Assembly (NCBI RefSeq): GCF_040549465.1
Contig: NZ_JBEPTL010000005.1
Span: forward strand, 1-64,000
Direction: 5' to 3'
DNA length: 64,000 bases
Source of the DNA: Lacisediminihabitans sp040549465
GTDB lineage: Bacteria > Actinomycetota > Actinomycetes > Actinomycetales > Microbacteriaceae
Shown: one piece after another, positions 42,481 through 50,984 of the stretch
Position numbering within the stretch: the stretch's first letter is position 1
How the letters are laid out: each line of letters begins with the position of its first letter
Made by a program: the position numbers and the translations under genes
Notes under the pieces: model-generated
The model's database searches: none
The model's input: only the letters and a program-made list of their open reading frames with translations
What the model was told of the DNA's origin: nothing

Positions 42481-43344
42481 GTGATCATCGCAGTAACCGG
42501 GGCGTCGGGCTTCCTCGGGTCCCAGGTCGCCTCGCGGCTGAAGGATGCCGGCCATGAGGTGCGCGGGCTCGACCGGGTCGCCGCGCGCGACGGCAGTGGC
42601 ATCGTCGTCGACCTCCAGGACCCGGATGCCACCCGGGCGGCGCTCGAGGGGTGCGAGGGAGTCGTGCACATGGCGGGTTACCCGCGCGCCGGCGACCACA
42701 CCGGCTACGACGTGTTCACGACGAACACGTCCATCACCTGGTCCGTCGTCGACGGCGCTCTGGCCGCCGGTGTGTCGATCATCGCCTACGTGTCGTCGAT
42801 CAGCGCCATCGGTTATCCCTTCTACGTGCAGCCGATCACTCCCGCGTACCTTCCTCTCGATGAGGGCATCGTGAGCGTCCCGCAGGATTCCTATGGGGTG
42901 TCGAAGGTGGTCGGTGAACAGATCATCACGGCTGCGGTGCTGCGCTCCGGCGGCTCTCTCGCCGCGGTCAGCCTGCGCTTCCCGGCTCTCCACAGCCCGG
43001 AGTCGTTCGTGAACGAGATGCCGGCGACCGTCGAATCCGGCAAGGACGTGAAGCTCTTCTGGAGCTATCTCGACACCCGCGACGCTGCGTCCTCGGTCGC
43101 CGCCGTATTCGAGCGGGAGAACGTCGGTCACAGCATCTTCTTCGTGGCGGCCGACGACAGTTTCAGCCTGATCGAGACGTCTGAGCTGGTCTCCACCCAT
43201 TTCCCCGATGTCCCGCTCACGCGCGATCTTCCAGAGTTCGTTTCGCTGCTCTCCAACGCGGCGGCCAAGGACTACCTGTCGTTCACGCCCCAGTACTCGT
43301 GGCGCTCGTACGGATCGCCCTCCTCGGAATCCGGGGTGAACTGA
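42481..43344 (+). CDS. NAD-dependent epimerase/dehydratase family protein
   Basis: This 287-residue extended SDR has cofactor motif IAVTGASGFLGSQVASRL, VVHMAGYPRAGDHTGYD, serine region AYVSSISAIGYP and catalytic SYGVSKVVGEQII. Uronate dehydrogenases and nucleotide-sugar epimerases share this fold; lack of a nucleotide-sugar context favours oxidation of a free sugar or acid. GTG 42481 follows AAGGAGTAGAACC. Confidence 0.88.
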   Translation: MIIAVTGASGFLGSQVASRLKDAGHEVRGLDRVAARDGSGIVVDLQDPDATRAALEGCEGVVHMAGYPRAGDHTGYDVFTTNTSITWSVVDGALAAGVSIIAYVSSISAIGYPFYVQPITPAYLPLDEGIVSVPQDSYGVSKVVGEQIITAAVLRSGGSLAAVSLRFPALHSPESFVNEMPATVESGKDVKLFWSYLDTRDAASSVAAVFERENVGHSIFFVAADDSFSLIETSELVSTHFPDVPLTRDLPEFVSLLSNAAAKDYLSFTPQYSWRSYGSPSSESGVN

Positions 43345-43346
43345 TC

Positions 43347-44153
43347 ATGGCCGACCCAACACGCTTCGACGGCAAGGTCGTCTTCGTCACCGGTGCCGGT
43401 GGGGCCATCGGTTCGGCGACCGCCGAGCGCTTCGCATCGGAGGGTGCGCGGGTCGTGATGGTCGACCTCGACCCCGTCACCGTCGAAGCCGCTGCTCAGC
43501 GCCTTCGCGACCTCGGCGGAGACGCAACGGCGTTCGCGACCGACCTGACCACCGACGAGGGGGCCGAGATCGCGGTGTCCCGCGCCCAGGAGATCTACGG
43601 TCCGCTCGACGTCGCCGCTCTCATCGCGGGGATGGCGGCTCCGCGCAGCTTCATCCACGAGATGCCGATCGCCGACTGGGACCGGGTGCTCGACACCAAT
43701 CTCCGAAGCACCTTCCTCACGCTGCGGGCGAGCCTTGCGAACATGGTCGCGAACGGTACGAAGGGCAATGTCGTCACGATGTCCTCTTCACATGCGCTGT
43801 GGGATGTCCACGACGGTGGAGCGGCGTACGCGGCGAGCAAGGGGGCGATCCTGTCCCTTACCCGCGTCGCGGCCTTCGACATGGGCCGGCACGGCATCCG
43901 GGTGAACACCGTCGCGCCGGGCGTCATCGAGACGCCTCTCGGCATCCCGCAGAAGATCCCCGGCATGGTCATGCTCACCGCCGAGCAGCGGGCAGCCCGT
44001 ATCCCGCTCGGCCGAATCGGGCAGCCGCGCGACGTCGCGGCCGTCATCACGTTCCTCGCCTCGGACGACGCCGCACACATCACCGGCGCCGCGCACCTCA
44101 TCGATGGAGGGCAGACCCTGCAGAGTTGGGCGAACTCTCCCCTCGACGGCTGA
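43347..44153 (+). CDS. Short-chain dehydrogenase/reductase
   Basis: This 268-residue classical SDR has VVFVTGAGGAIGSATAERF, MVDLDPVTVEA (Asp favouring NAD), VVTMSSSHALWDVHDGG and catalytic AYAASKGAILSLTR. The C-terminal HITGAAHLIDGGQTL closes the fold. It lies two bases after the epimerase and five before the FAD/Fe-S enzyme, inside the same operon. The substrate is not evident. Confidence 0.88.
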   Translation: MADPTRFDGKVVFVTGAGGAIGSATAERFASEGARVVMVDLDPVTVEAAAQRLRDLGGDATAFATDLTTDEGAEIAVSRAQEIYGPLDVAALIAGMAAPRSFIHEMPIADWDRVLDTNLRSTFLTLRASLANMVANGTKGNVVTMSSSHALWDVHDGGAAYAASKGAILSLTRVAAFDMGRHGIRVNTVAPGVIETPLGIPQKIPGMVMLTAEQRAARIPLGRIGQPRDVAAVITFLASDDAAHITGAAHLIDGGQTLQSWANSPLDG

Positions 44154-44158
44154 CCGCG

Positions 44159-46978
44159 GTGAACCCGACGGACACCGCCGACCTGGCCGAACTGCTCAGG
44201 GCCGGCGGCGTCGAGGCTGTCGACTCCGGTTCGAGGCGGCGGGCCGAATACTCGAGCGACGGATCCAACTATCGCGTCGTGCCCGAGGTCGTCGTCTTCC
44301 CGCGTCATATCGACGAGGTGCTGGCGACAGCCGAGGTCGCGAGGGCGACGTCGACTCCGATCACCTCCCGCGGGGGAGGGACCTCGGTGGTCGGCAACGC
44401 CATCGGGCCGGGCATCGTCATCGACTTCTCGCGTCACCTCAACCGGATCCTCGACATCGACGTCGAGCGTCGCACGGCACGGGTGCAACCGGGCGTGGTG
44501 CTGGGCCAGCTTCAGAAGGCGACCGCCGGAGACAACCTGCGGTTCGGGCCCGATCCCTCCACCTGGTCGCGAGTCACCATCGGCGGGATGATCGGCAACA
44601 ACGCCTGCGGATCGCACTCCCTCCTGTTCGGCAAGACGGCCGACAACGTGTTGGAGCTTGACTTCGTCGACGGGCTCGGCAGACGGATCACGGCCGGCCA
44701 GAACCTCGATGTCGTACCGGGTCTGCAGCGATTCGCCTCGGAGAATCTCGGAATCATCCGCACCAGGCTCGGCAGGTTCGGTCGCCAGGTGTCCGGCTAC
44801 TCCCTCGAGCACCTGCTGCCCGAGCACGGCAGGAATCTCGCGCGGGCACTCGTCGGAACCGAGGGCTCCCTCGGGATCGTGCTGGAGGCCGAGATCGACC
44901 TCGTGGAGATCCCCGCCGATCCGGTCCTTGTCGTACTCGGTTTCACCAGCATGTACGCGGCGGCCGATGCCGTCCCCGCGGTGCTCACTTACCGGCCGGG
45001 CGCGATCGAGGGCCTCGATTCGCGGTTGGTCGACGCGGTGCGGGCGAGCAACGGTGAGGGGGGAGCGGTCGAGATGCCGAAAGGGGCCGGCTGGCTGCTC
45101 GTCGAGCTCCACGGCTCGGACCGTCGTGCCGTCGAACAGCAGGCTGCCCTGATGGCCGCCGACGCCGATGCGATCTCCCACCGGGTGGTCCCGGCAGGCG
45201 CACAGACCCGCGAGATCTGGCGGATGCGGGAGGACGGGGCGGGCATCGCCGGCCGAACCGCGGCGGGCGCGCAGGCGTGGCCGGGGTTCGAGGACGCGGC
45301 GGTGCCACCCGAGAACCTCGGCGCGTACCTCCGTGAATTCGAGTCCCTTCTCGTCGACCACGGCATCGACGGGATGACCTACGGGCATTTCGGCGACGGA
45401 TGCCTGCACGTGCGCCTCGACATCCCCCTCGAGCGTGATGGCGCCGCGTTGCGCGCGTTCACCGAGGATGCGTCGCGGCTGACGGTACGACACAACGGTT
45501 CGCTCTCGGGCGAACACGGCGACGGTCGCGCGCGGAGCGAACTGCTGTCCCTCATGTACCCGCCAGAGGTCATCCGCGCGTTCGGGCAGTTCAAGGACCT
45601 CTTCGACCCCCGTGACATCATGAATCCGGGAGTCGTCGTCCACCCCGCGCCGCTCGACCTCGACCTCCGCCGCCCAGCCGCCCTTCCGCTGTTGAGCAGC
45701 GACGGCTTCGCCTTCGCGCACGACGACGGCGACTTCACGAAGGCCGTCCATCGCTGTGTCGGTGTCGGCAAATGCCGGGCGGACTCCTCGGCGGACGGAG
45801 GATTCATGTGTCCCTCCTTCATCGCATCCTCCGACGAGAAGGACTCGACGAGGGGTCGGGCCCGCGTGCTGCAGGAGATGGCGAACGGTTCGCTCATCGA
45901 TCGCGACTTCCGGTCGACAGAGGTCAGGGACGCCCTCGACCTCTGCCTCAGCTGCAAGGCGTGCGCGAGCGACTGCCCGGCCGGCGTCGACATGGCGGCG
46001 TACAAGAGCGAAGTGCTGTTCCAGAGTTACCGCGGTAGGCTCCGGCCGGTCACCCACTACCTGTTGGGCTGGCTCCCGCGGTGGGCGCGGCTCGCGTCCC
46101 CCTTCGCCCCGGTGGTCAATGCGATGCTGTCCATCCGCCCGATCCAGAAGGCCGTCCTCTCGGCAGGGGGGATGGACACCCACCGATCGATCCCACCGTT
46201 CGCACGGAAGTCCTTCTCCCGGTACCGCCGTCGTGTCCCGGCCGTCTCGCCGTCGCGCCGCAAGGTCATGCTCTGGGTCGACTCGTTCTCCGACAACTTC
46301 AGCCCGAGTATCGCGACCTCCGCCATCGCCGTGCTGGAATCCGCGGGATTCGACGTCGTGATCCCCGACCGGGCGGTGTGCTGCGGGCTGACCTGGATCA
46401 CCACCGGTCAGCTCTCGGGTGCCCGCCGTGCGCTCGAGAACCTCATCAACGAGTTCGCCCCCTTCACAGAGGCCGGCATCCCGATCGTGGGTCTCGAGCC
46501 GTCGTGCACGGCCGTGCTCCGCTCGGATGTGAAGGAACTGCTCCCCGACGACGCCCGGGTGAAAGCAGTGTCGGCCAACGTCTACACGCTCGCCGAGTTC
46601 CTGGCGTCGCCGACCATCGGCCCGATCGACTGGGCGCCGCCCCGTCTCGACGGTGTGGAGATCGTGGTGCAGCCGCACTGCCACCAGCACGCCGTGATGG
46701 GATTCACCGTCGACCAGAAGCTGCTCACCGGCCTCGGTGCCGAATTGACCGAGCTCGCCGGTTGCTGCGGTCTCGCAGGCAACTTCGGGATGGAGAAAGG
46801 CCACTACGAGACGTCGGTCGCCGTCGCCGAGCATTCACTGCTGCCTGCCCTGCGCAGCGCCGGCCCCGATTCGATCTTCCTCGCCGACGGCTTCTCCTGC
46901 CGCACGCAGGCGGACCAACTCGCGGGAGCGAGTGGACTACACCTCGCCGAGCTGCTCGCGTCGCGACTGCCGGCATAA
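44159..46978 (+). CDS. FAD-linked oxidase fused to Fe-S and CCG domains (D-2-hydroxyacid dehydrogenase, YdiJ-like)
   Basis: This 939-residue three-part enzyme begins with a PCMH FAD domain (TSRGGGTSVVGNAIGPG, GGMIGNNACGSHSLLFG) and a GlcD-like C-terminal FAD domain (YGHFGDGCLHVRLDIPLE, LSGEHGDGRARSELLSLMYP). Near residues 531-605 are Fe-S cysteine motifs CVGVGKC and CLSCKACASDCPAGVD. Two CCG motifs follow (CCGLTW at about 740, CCGLAGNFGMEKGHYE at about 867). It resembles YdiJ-type and D-lactate/D-2-hydroxyglutarate dehydrogenases, passing electrons to quinone. GTG 44159 is the start nearest the SDR stop. Confidence 0.9.
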   Translation: MNPTDTADLAELLRAGGVEAVDSGSRRRAEYSSDGSNYRVVPEVVVFPRHIDEVLATAEVARATSTPITSRGGGTSVVGNAIGPGIVIDFSRHLNRILDIDVERRTARVQPGVVLGQLQKATAGDNLRFGPDPSTWSRVTIGGMIGNNACGSHSLLFGKTADNVLELDFVDGLGRRITAGQNLDVVPGLQRFASENLGIIRTRLGRFGRQVSGYSLEHLLPEHGRNLARALVGTEGSLGIVLEAEIDLVEIPADPVLVVLGFTSMYAAADAVPAVLTYRPGAIEGLDSRLVDAVRASNGEGGAVEMPKGAGWLLVELHGSDRRAVEQQAALMAADADAISHRVVPAGAQTREIWRMREDGAGIAGRTAAGAQAWPGFEDAAVPPENLGAYLREFESLLVDHGIDGMTYGHFGDGCLHVRLDIPLERDGAALRAFTEDASRLTVRHNGSLSGEHGDGRARSELLSLMYPPEVIRAFGQFKDLFDPRDIMNPGVVVHPAPLDLDLRRPAALPLLSSDGFAFAHDDGDFTKAVHRCVGVGKCRADSSADGGFMCPSFIASSDEKDSTRGRARVLQEMANGSLIDRDFRSTEVRDALDLCLSCKACASDCPAGVDMAAYKSEVLFQSYRGRLRPVTHYLLGWLPRWARLASPFAPVVNAMLSIRPIQKAVLSAGGMDTHRSIPPFARKSFSRYRRRVPAVSPSRRKVMLWVDSFSDNFSPSIATSAIAVLESAGFDVVIPDRAVCCGLTWITTGQLSGARRALENLINEFAPFTEAGIPIVGLEPSCTAVLRSDVKELLPDDARVKAVSANVYTLAEFLASPTIGPIDWAPPRLDGVEIVVQPHCHQHAVMGFTVDQKLLTGLGAELTELAGCCGLAGNFGMEKGHYETSVAVAEHSLLPALRSAGPDSIFLADGFSCRTQADQLAGASGLHLAELLASRLPA

Positions 46979-47046
46979 ACCAGCGCGACCCGGGGTAGCC
47001 GCCGGTTCGGCGCGACCCCGAGTCGGTATCTGCTCGGTGTCTGCAG

Positions 47047-48207
47047 TCAGCCGCTGATCTGCGGTGCGTTCGCCGGTGGAGGGGTCACGCGGCTCGGGTG
47101 CACGAGGATCTCGCCGTCAACCAGCACCATTGCGACCGACGGGATGTCCCCGCGCGCGAACGAGTCGAGCGCCGTCGTGCCCTGTCCACCTTTCGGCACG
47201 TCGAGGATCACGAGGTCGGCCGCACGGCCGGCCTCGATCACTCCGACATCGAGGTGGTACCGCGCCGCGACCTCGCCGGTCGCGCAGCACAGCGCGCTGG
47301 CCGGGTCGACGCCGCCGAAAGCGGTGGCGTACGCGATGGTGCGCAGTATCCCGAGCGGGAGGATACCGGTGCCCGACGGGCTGTCGGTGCCGAACTGCAG
47401 GCGGGCGAGCAGCCCGTTCTGGTTGAGGTATTCGACGATCTTCACGAGCGCGAGCGTGTTGCCGGCCTGCACGACCTCGATCGCCGCCTCCGTCTGGAGG
47501 ATGCACTCGAGGATTTCCTCGAACGGCCTGGCGGTCGGTCCGCCGTTCGCGTGGCAGATGACGTCCGGCTTGAGCGCAAGTACGAGATCGCTTCCGACCA
47601 CGTGGGACCCGGGGACGGATGCTCCGCCGACGTGCATGGGGATGACCCATCCGCGCGACCGTGCTTTCTCGATGGGGCCGCGGATCTTCTCGGGGTCGAT
47701 GCTCGAGCCGAGCCCGACCTCCCCGACCAGGTGCACTCCCGCCTCGACCATCTCGTCGAAGTCGCTCGAAGTGATTCCGGGTTCGATCAGCAGCGCTCCA
47801 CCATGCAGTTTCGCTCCGCCGGGACGCAGGTCGAGCGAACTCTGGGCCGCGGCCATGGCTATCGACTTCGCCCCGATCGGAGTGCGCTGCCGCCCCGGCC
47901 AGTGAGTCTCGCCCGCCGAGATGAGGGTCGTCACTCCACCGTTCAGATGTGACGAGATCCACCCGAGGGTGTTTTGCCTCGGGGTGAAATCACCGAGCAC
48001 CGGATGGGTGTGCGGGTCGATGAGCCCCGGGGAGATGACCGCCCCCTTCACGTCGATGGTCGTGTCGACGTTCTCGGAATCCAGCTCGGACCAGAAGCCG
48101 ACCTTCGAGGTGACTCCGTCTTCGATGAGGACCGAGTCACCGTCGAGAACCGGGTTGTCCAGCCTGCCGCCGATGATGTGGGAAGCGCCGTGGATGAGTG
48201 TGATCAT
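47047..48207 (-). CDS. Enamidase-like metal-dependent amidohydrolase
   Basis: This 386-residue amidohydrolase has binuclear-metal ligands at H66/H68 (IDPHTHPVLGDF), E163 (VGEVGLGSS), H192 (IPMHVGGASVPG), H219 (ICHANGGPTA) and D275 (FGTDSPSGTGILPLGILR). The motifs GDFTPRQNTLGWISSHLNGG and LISAGETHWPGR are very close, from memory, to Eubacterium barkeri enamidase, which opens 1,4,5,6-tetrahydro-6-oxonicotinate to 2-formylglutarate and ammonia in nicotinate fermentation. A ring-opening role on a cyclic enamide is therefore the leading guess. It lies 35 bp after the DUF1185 gene. Confidence 0.88.
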   Translation of the reverse strand: MITLIHGASHIIGGRLDNPVLDGDSVLIEDGVTSKVGFWSELDSENVDTTIDVKGAVISPGLIDPHTHPVLGDFTPRQNTLGWISSHLNGGVTTLISAGETHWPGRQRTPIGAKSIAMAAAQSSLDLRPGGAKLHGGALLIEPGITSSDFDEMVEAGVHLVGEVGLGSSIDPEKIRGPIEKARSRGWVIPMHVGGASVPGSHVVGSDLVLALKPDVICHANGGPTARPFEEILECILQTEAAIEVVQAGNTLALVKIVEYLNQNGLLARLQFGTDSPSGTGILPLGILRTIAYATAFGGVDPASALCCATGEVAARYHLDVGVIEAGRAADLVILDVPKGGQGTTALDSFARGDIPSVAMVLVDGEILVHPSRVTPPPANAPQISG

Positions 48208-48242
48208 GACGTACGTCCTTCGGGTTGGGGGCGGGACCGGGC

Positions 48243-48845
48243 TCAGCGGAGGCCGTCGACCCCGGCGGCATCCTCGGCGGAGAGCCCGCCGACCCGGTGG
48301 TGCGGCCGCGGGCCGTTGGAGGCGGCGAGCGCGACGAGGATCTCGTCGGAGCGAGGGGAATCGCCGACGCGGAATTCGATCGCGTCGAAGTGCGAGCGGA
48401 TCATCATGGCGTCCTTGTGATGGATCGGGATGTCGAGCGATGCGCCCTGTGCGCCGTGCTTCTTGACGCTCGGAAGGATCGAGACGCCTTTGGCGATGTC
48501 GCGGGTCGGCTGGCCGAACTTGGGGTGGAGAAGCGCTGCGATGTGTTCGATCTCCCCGCGCTCCCCGACGATGCCGCCCTTGCCGTAGGCCTGCAGGTTC
48601 CCGTCGAGGAGTTCCTGGGCTCGAGTGGTGAAGACGCGACCGAGCACCTCGCCGGCTTCGATCAGTTCCTCGAGATCGTCGGACCAGCGTCCGGCGTACG
48701 GGTTCTTCACGATCGCGGCGACGACGACGCGCTTGATCGGGCGCTCGGTGACCCGTTCACCATCGGCGAGGACCTCCTCGACCTGCACCACCCACTTACG
48801 CACGAAGAGGTTGAGATCGCTCGCATCGAAGTCTGAACTGGCCAC
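48243..48845 (-). CDS. DUF1185 (PF06684, 'amino acid synthesis') family protein
   Basis: This 200-residue protein has FVRKWVVQVEEVLADGE, KRVVVAAIVKNPYAGRWSDD and AYGKGGIVGERGEIEHIAAL, typical of DUF1185. Solved members have a variant of the Bacillus chorismate-mutase fold; no reaction is established that I know of. The family co-occurs here with an enamidase-like hydrolase and an amidase, which suggests a role in hydrolysing or tautomerising a cyclic amide or imide. First gene of its operon, it is divergent from the isochorismatase gene across two operator copies. Confidence 0.85.
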   Translation of the reverse strand: MASSDFDASDLNLFVRKWVVQVEEVLADGERVTERPIKRVVVAAIVKNPYAGRWSDDLEELIEAGEVLGRVFTTRAQELLDGNLQAYGKGGIVGERGEIEHIAALLHPKFGQPTRDIAKGVSILPSVKKHGAQGASLDIPIHHKDAMMIRSHFDAIEFRVGDSPRSDEILVALAASNGPRPHHRVGGLSAEDAAGVDGLR

Positions 48846-48888
48846 GTTTTACTCCTAGATTCCTCGCAGGCACGGTGGTGTCGACCGA

Positions 48889-48919
48889 TAGCATGCTGTT
48901 CGGTACTATTAGCATGCTA
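48889..48919. promoter_or_regulatory. Two GntR operator copies in the divergent promoter
   Basis: TAGCATGCTG at 48889-48898 (one mismatch) and TAGCATGCTA at 48910-48919 are 21 bp apart, two helical turns. They lie between the DUF1185/enamidase operon and the isochorismatase/oxidase operon and can serve both. Confidence 0.78.
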
Positions 48920-48996
48920 CTGGAAAACGGACCTCGTCGCCCCTCATCCGGCCCCGGCATCCGTTCACTCACCGCCACTTGACGACAGGAATCGAT

Positions 48997-49671
48997 ATGC
49001 CCGCTCGCACAGCCGTGATCATGGTCGACGTGCAGAACATGTACCTCCAGCAGGAGTCGCGTGACCGCTATGGCTGGCCAGCCATCTACCGCATGGATGA
49101 GACGGTCGCCGAGTGTGCCGCCCTGCTCGCCGAAGCTCGCGAACAGGGTCTCCCCGTCATCTACACCCGTGCCGTCAGCCGCGCGGACGGCGCCGACGCG
49201 ACGCCGAGCATGCGCGCGCTCCGCGAGGCCGTCGCCGCCGATTTCGATCCCCTCACCGACGACAGCGACTGGTCGTCGGAGATCATGGACGCCGTCGCCC
49301 CGCACGAGGGCGACATCGTCATCAAGAAGCTGCGCTGGGACGCGTTCTACGGCACCGAGCTCGACAGCATCCTGCGCAACCTCGACGTGAACCGGCTCAT
49401 CATCGCCGGGCTGCAGACCAACGTCTGCGTCGACACCACCGCCCGTACCGCGTTGATGAAGAACTTCGAGGTGGCCGTACCCGTCGACGCGGTGTCGACG
49501 GACGGAAAGCACCTACACTTCAACGGCCTGGACGCCCTTCGCGTGATCTACGTCGAGATCGCGCCGTGGCGCGACCTGATCGCGCCCGGAGCGAAGTGGG
49601 ATGTCGCCGTCAGCACACCCGGATACGGGCGCCTCCTCGAGGAACTCCCGCACCCGGCCGAGACGCTCTGA
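48997..49671 (+). CDS. Isochorismatase-family cysteine hydrolase (amidase type)
   Basis: This 224-residue enzyme has the Asp-Lys-Cys triad of the family: D11 (IMVDVQNMY), K110 or K111 (DIVIKKLRWDAF) and C144 (LQTNVCVDTTAR). Members include nicotinamidase, N-carbamoylsarcosine amidase and ureidoacrylate amidase, all of which hydrolyse C-N bonds. In this island it probably releases ammonia from an amide intermediate. ATG 48997 preceded by ACAGGA is chosen over the TTG at 48979. The next gene begins at or before its stop codon. Confidence 0.9.
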   Translation: MPARTAVIMVDVQNMYLQQESRDRYGWPAIYRMDETVAECAALLAEAREQGLPVIYTRAVSRADGADATPSMRALREAVAADFDPLTDDSDWSSEIMDAVAPHEGDIVIKKLRWDAFYGTELDSILRNLDVNRLIIAGLQTNVCVDTTARTALMKNFEVAVPVDAVSTDGKHLHFNGLDALRVIYVEIAPWRDLIAPGAKWDVAVSTPGYGRLLEELPHPAETL

Positions 49672-50885
49672 GCGCCGCGGGCCGCACCGAGTCGGTTGCG
49701 ATAGTCGGGGGCGGGATCGTCGGGATCGCCCTGGCGAGGAGGCTCGCCAGGGACGGTGGCCGCGAGGTCGTCGTCTTCGAGAAGGAGAACCGGGTCGCCG
49801 CGCACCAGACCGGGCACAATTCCGGAGTGGTTCATGCCGGGCTGTACTACGCGCCCGGATCGCTGAAGGCGCGGCTGTGCACGCTCGGGCGGATCGCAAC
49901 CAGGGAATTCTGTGCCGAGAAGGGACTGCCGTACCGGGAGGTGGGCAAGCTCGTCATCGCGGTGACAGACACCGAGCGCAGCGGACTCGACGAGATCGAA
50001 CGTCGCTCGACGGCGAACGGCGTGCCGGGCCTTCGGCGGGTGGACGCCGGGGGAGTACGCGACATCGAACCGCATGCTCGGGGGGTCGCCGGCCTTCACT
50101 CCCCGCACACGGCGGCGGTGGACTACGTCGCGATCACCGAGGCGATGGCGGACGACGTGCGTCGGGACGGGGGAACCATTTTGCTCGACCACGAGGTGAC
50201 CGGACTCGCCACGGACGGAGGTCGCGTGCGGTTGTCGGCCGCACGCACCGATCGCAGCTTTGACCGCCTCATCGTCTGCGCCGGTCTGCAGTCGGATGTC
50301 GTCGCCCGATTCGTCGGGGCCTCACCGTCGCCGAAGATCCTGCCGTTCCGCGGCGAATACTGGACCCTTGCCCCCGACCGGACAGATCTCGTCCGGGGAA
50401 TGATCTATCCGGTACCCGACCCGAGGTTCCCGTTCCTCGGGGTGCATTTCACGCGGGGAGTCGACGACTCCGTCCAGGTTGGACCGAACGCGGTTCCGGC
50501 GCTGTCGCGAGAAGGGTATCGCTGGCGGGACGTGTCGGTGCGGGACACCTGGGACTCGCTCACCTGGCCCGGCGCGTTCGCACTCGCGCGTGAGCACTGG
50601 CGGATGGGAGCGAAGGAGATCGCCGGATCGCTCGTCAAGTCGCTCTACTTCCGTGATGCGCGCCGGTTTATTCCGGAACTCCGGATGTCCGACCTCTCGG
50701 CCCGGACGGCATCCGGGGTGCGTGCACAGGCCTGGGGTTCCGACGGGGCGCTCCTCGACGATTTCGTCGTCGACCAGATCGGGCCGGTCACGCTGCTGAG
50801 AAATGCGCCGTCACCCGCTGCGACCTCGGCAATGGCGATTGCCGATTATCTCGCGGTCACCTACTTGAGAGGCGCATCTTTTTAG
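49668..50885 (+). CDS. FAD-dependent oxidoreductase, L-2-hydroxyglutarate oxidase (LhgO)-like
   Basis: This protein of about 405 residues has the DAO fold: FAD motif VAIVGGGIVGIALARRLA, the LhgO-like HQTGHNSGVVHAGLYYAPGS, GLQSDVVARFVG, PFRGEYWTL and the C-terminal AQAWGSDGALLDDFV. LhgO oxidises L-2-hydroxyglutarate to 2-oxoglutarate with electrons going to the membrane. No ATG, GTG or TTG lies near the fold start; the choices are CTG 49668, overlapping the previous stop as CTGA, or GTG 49596 with a 76-bp overlap. I chose the former, with low certainty about the start. Confidence 0.85.
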   Translation: MSAAGRTESVAIVGGGIVGIALARRLARDGGREVVVFEKENRVAAHQTGHNSGVVHAGLYYAPGSLKARLCTLGRIATREFCAEKGLPYREVGKLVIAVTDTERSGLDEIERRSTANGVPGLRRVDAGGVRDIEPHARGVAGLHSPHTAAVDYVAITEAMADDVRRDGGTILLDHEVTGLATDGGRVRLSAARTDRSFDRLIVCAGLQSDVVARFVGASPSPKILPFRGEYWTLAPDRTDLVRGMIYPVPDPRFPFLGVHFTRGVDDSVQVGPNAVPALSREGYRWRDVSVRDTWDSLTWPGAFALAREHWRMGAKEIAGSLVKSLYFRDARRFIPELRMSDLSARTASGVRAQAWGSDGALLDDFVVDQIGPVTLLRNAPSPAATSAMAIADYLAVTYLRGASF

Positions 50886-50984
50886 TCGCGTAAGCTCAGC
50901 GAGTCCGTGTCAATTCAGACGCATAAAGTCCATAGCGCCTGCCAAATCAAGTGAATAACCTCTTATAAAGGTCGAAAAAAGCCG

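Noticed and set aside
43595..46834. 1079-codon antisense ORF opposite the SDR and FAD/Fe-S genes
   Set aside because: It is the shadow of strong GC third-position bias in the plus-strand genes; its composition is rich in Arg, Gly, Asp and His and shows no domain.
46979..47046. Terminator between the convergent FAD/Fe-S and enamidase genes
   Set aside because: Repeated GCGCGACCC-like stretches are direct rather than inverted, and there is no T-run.
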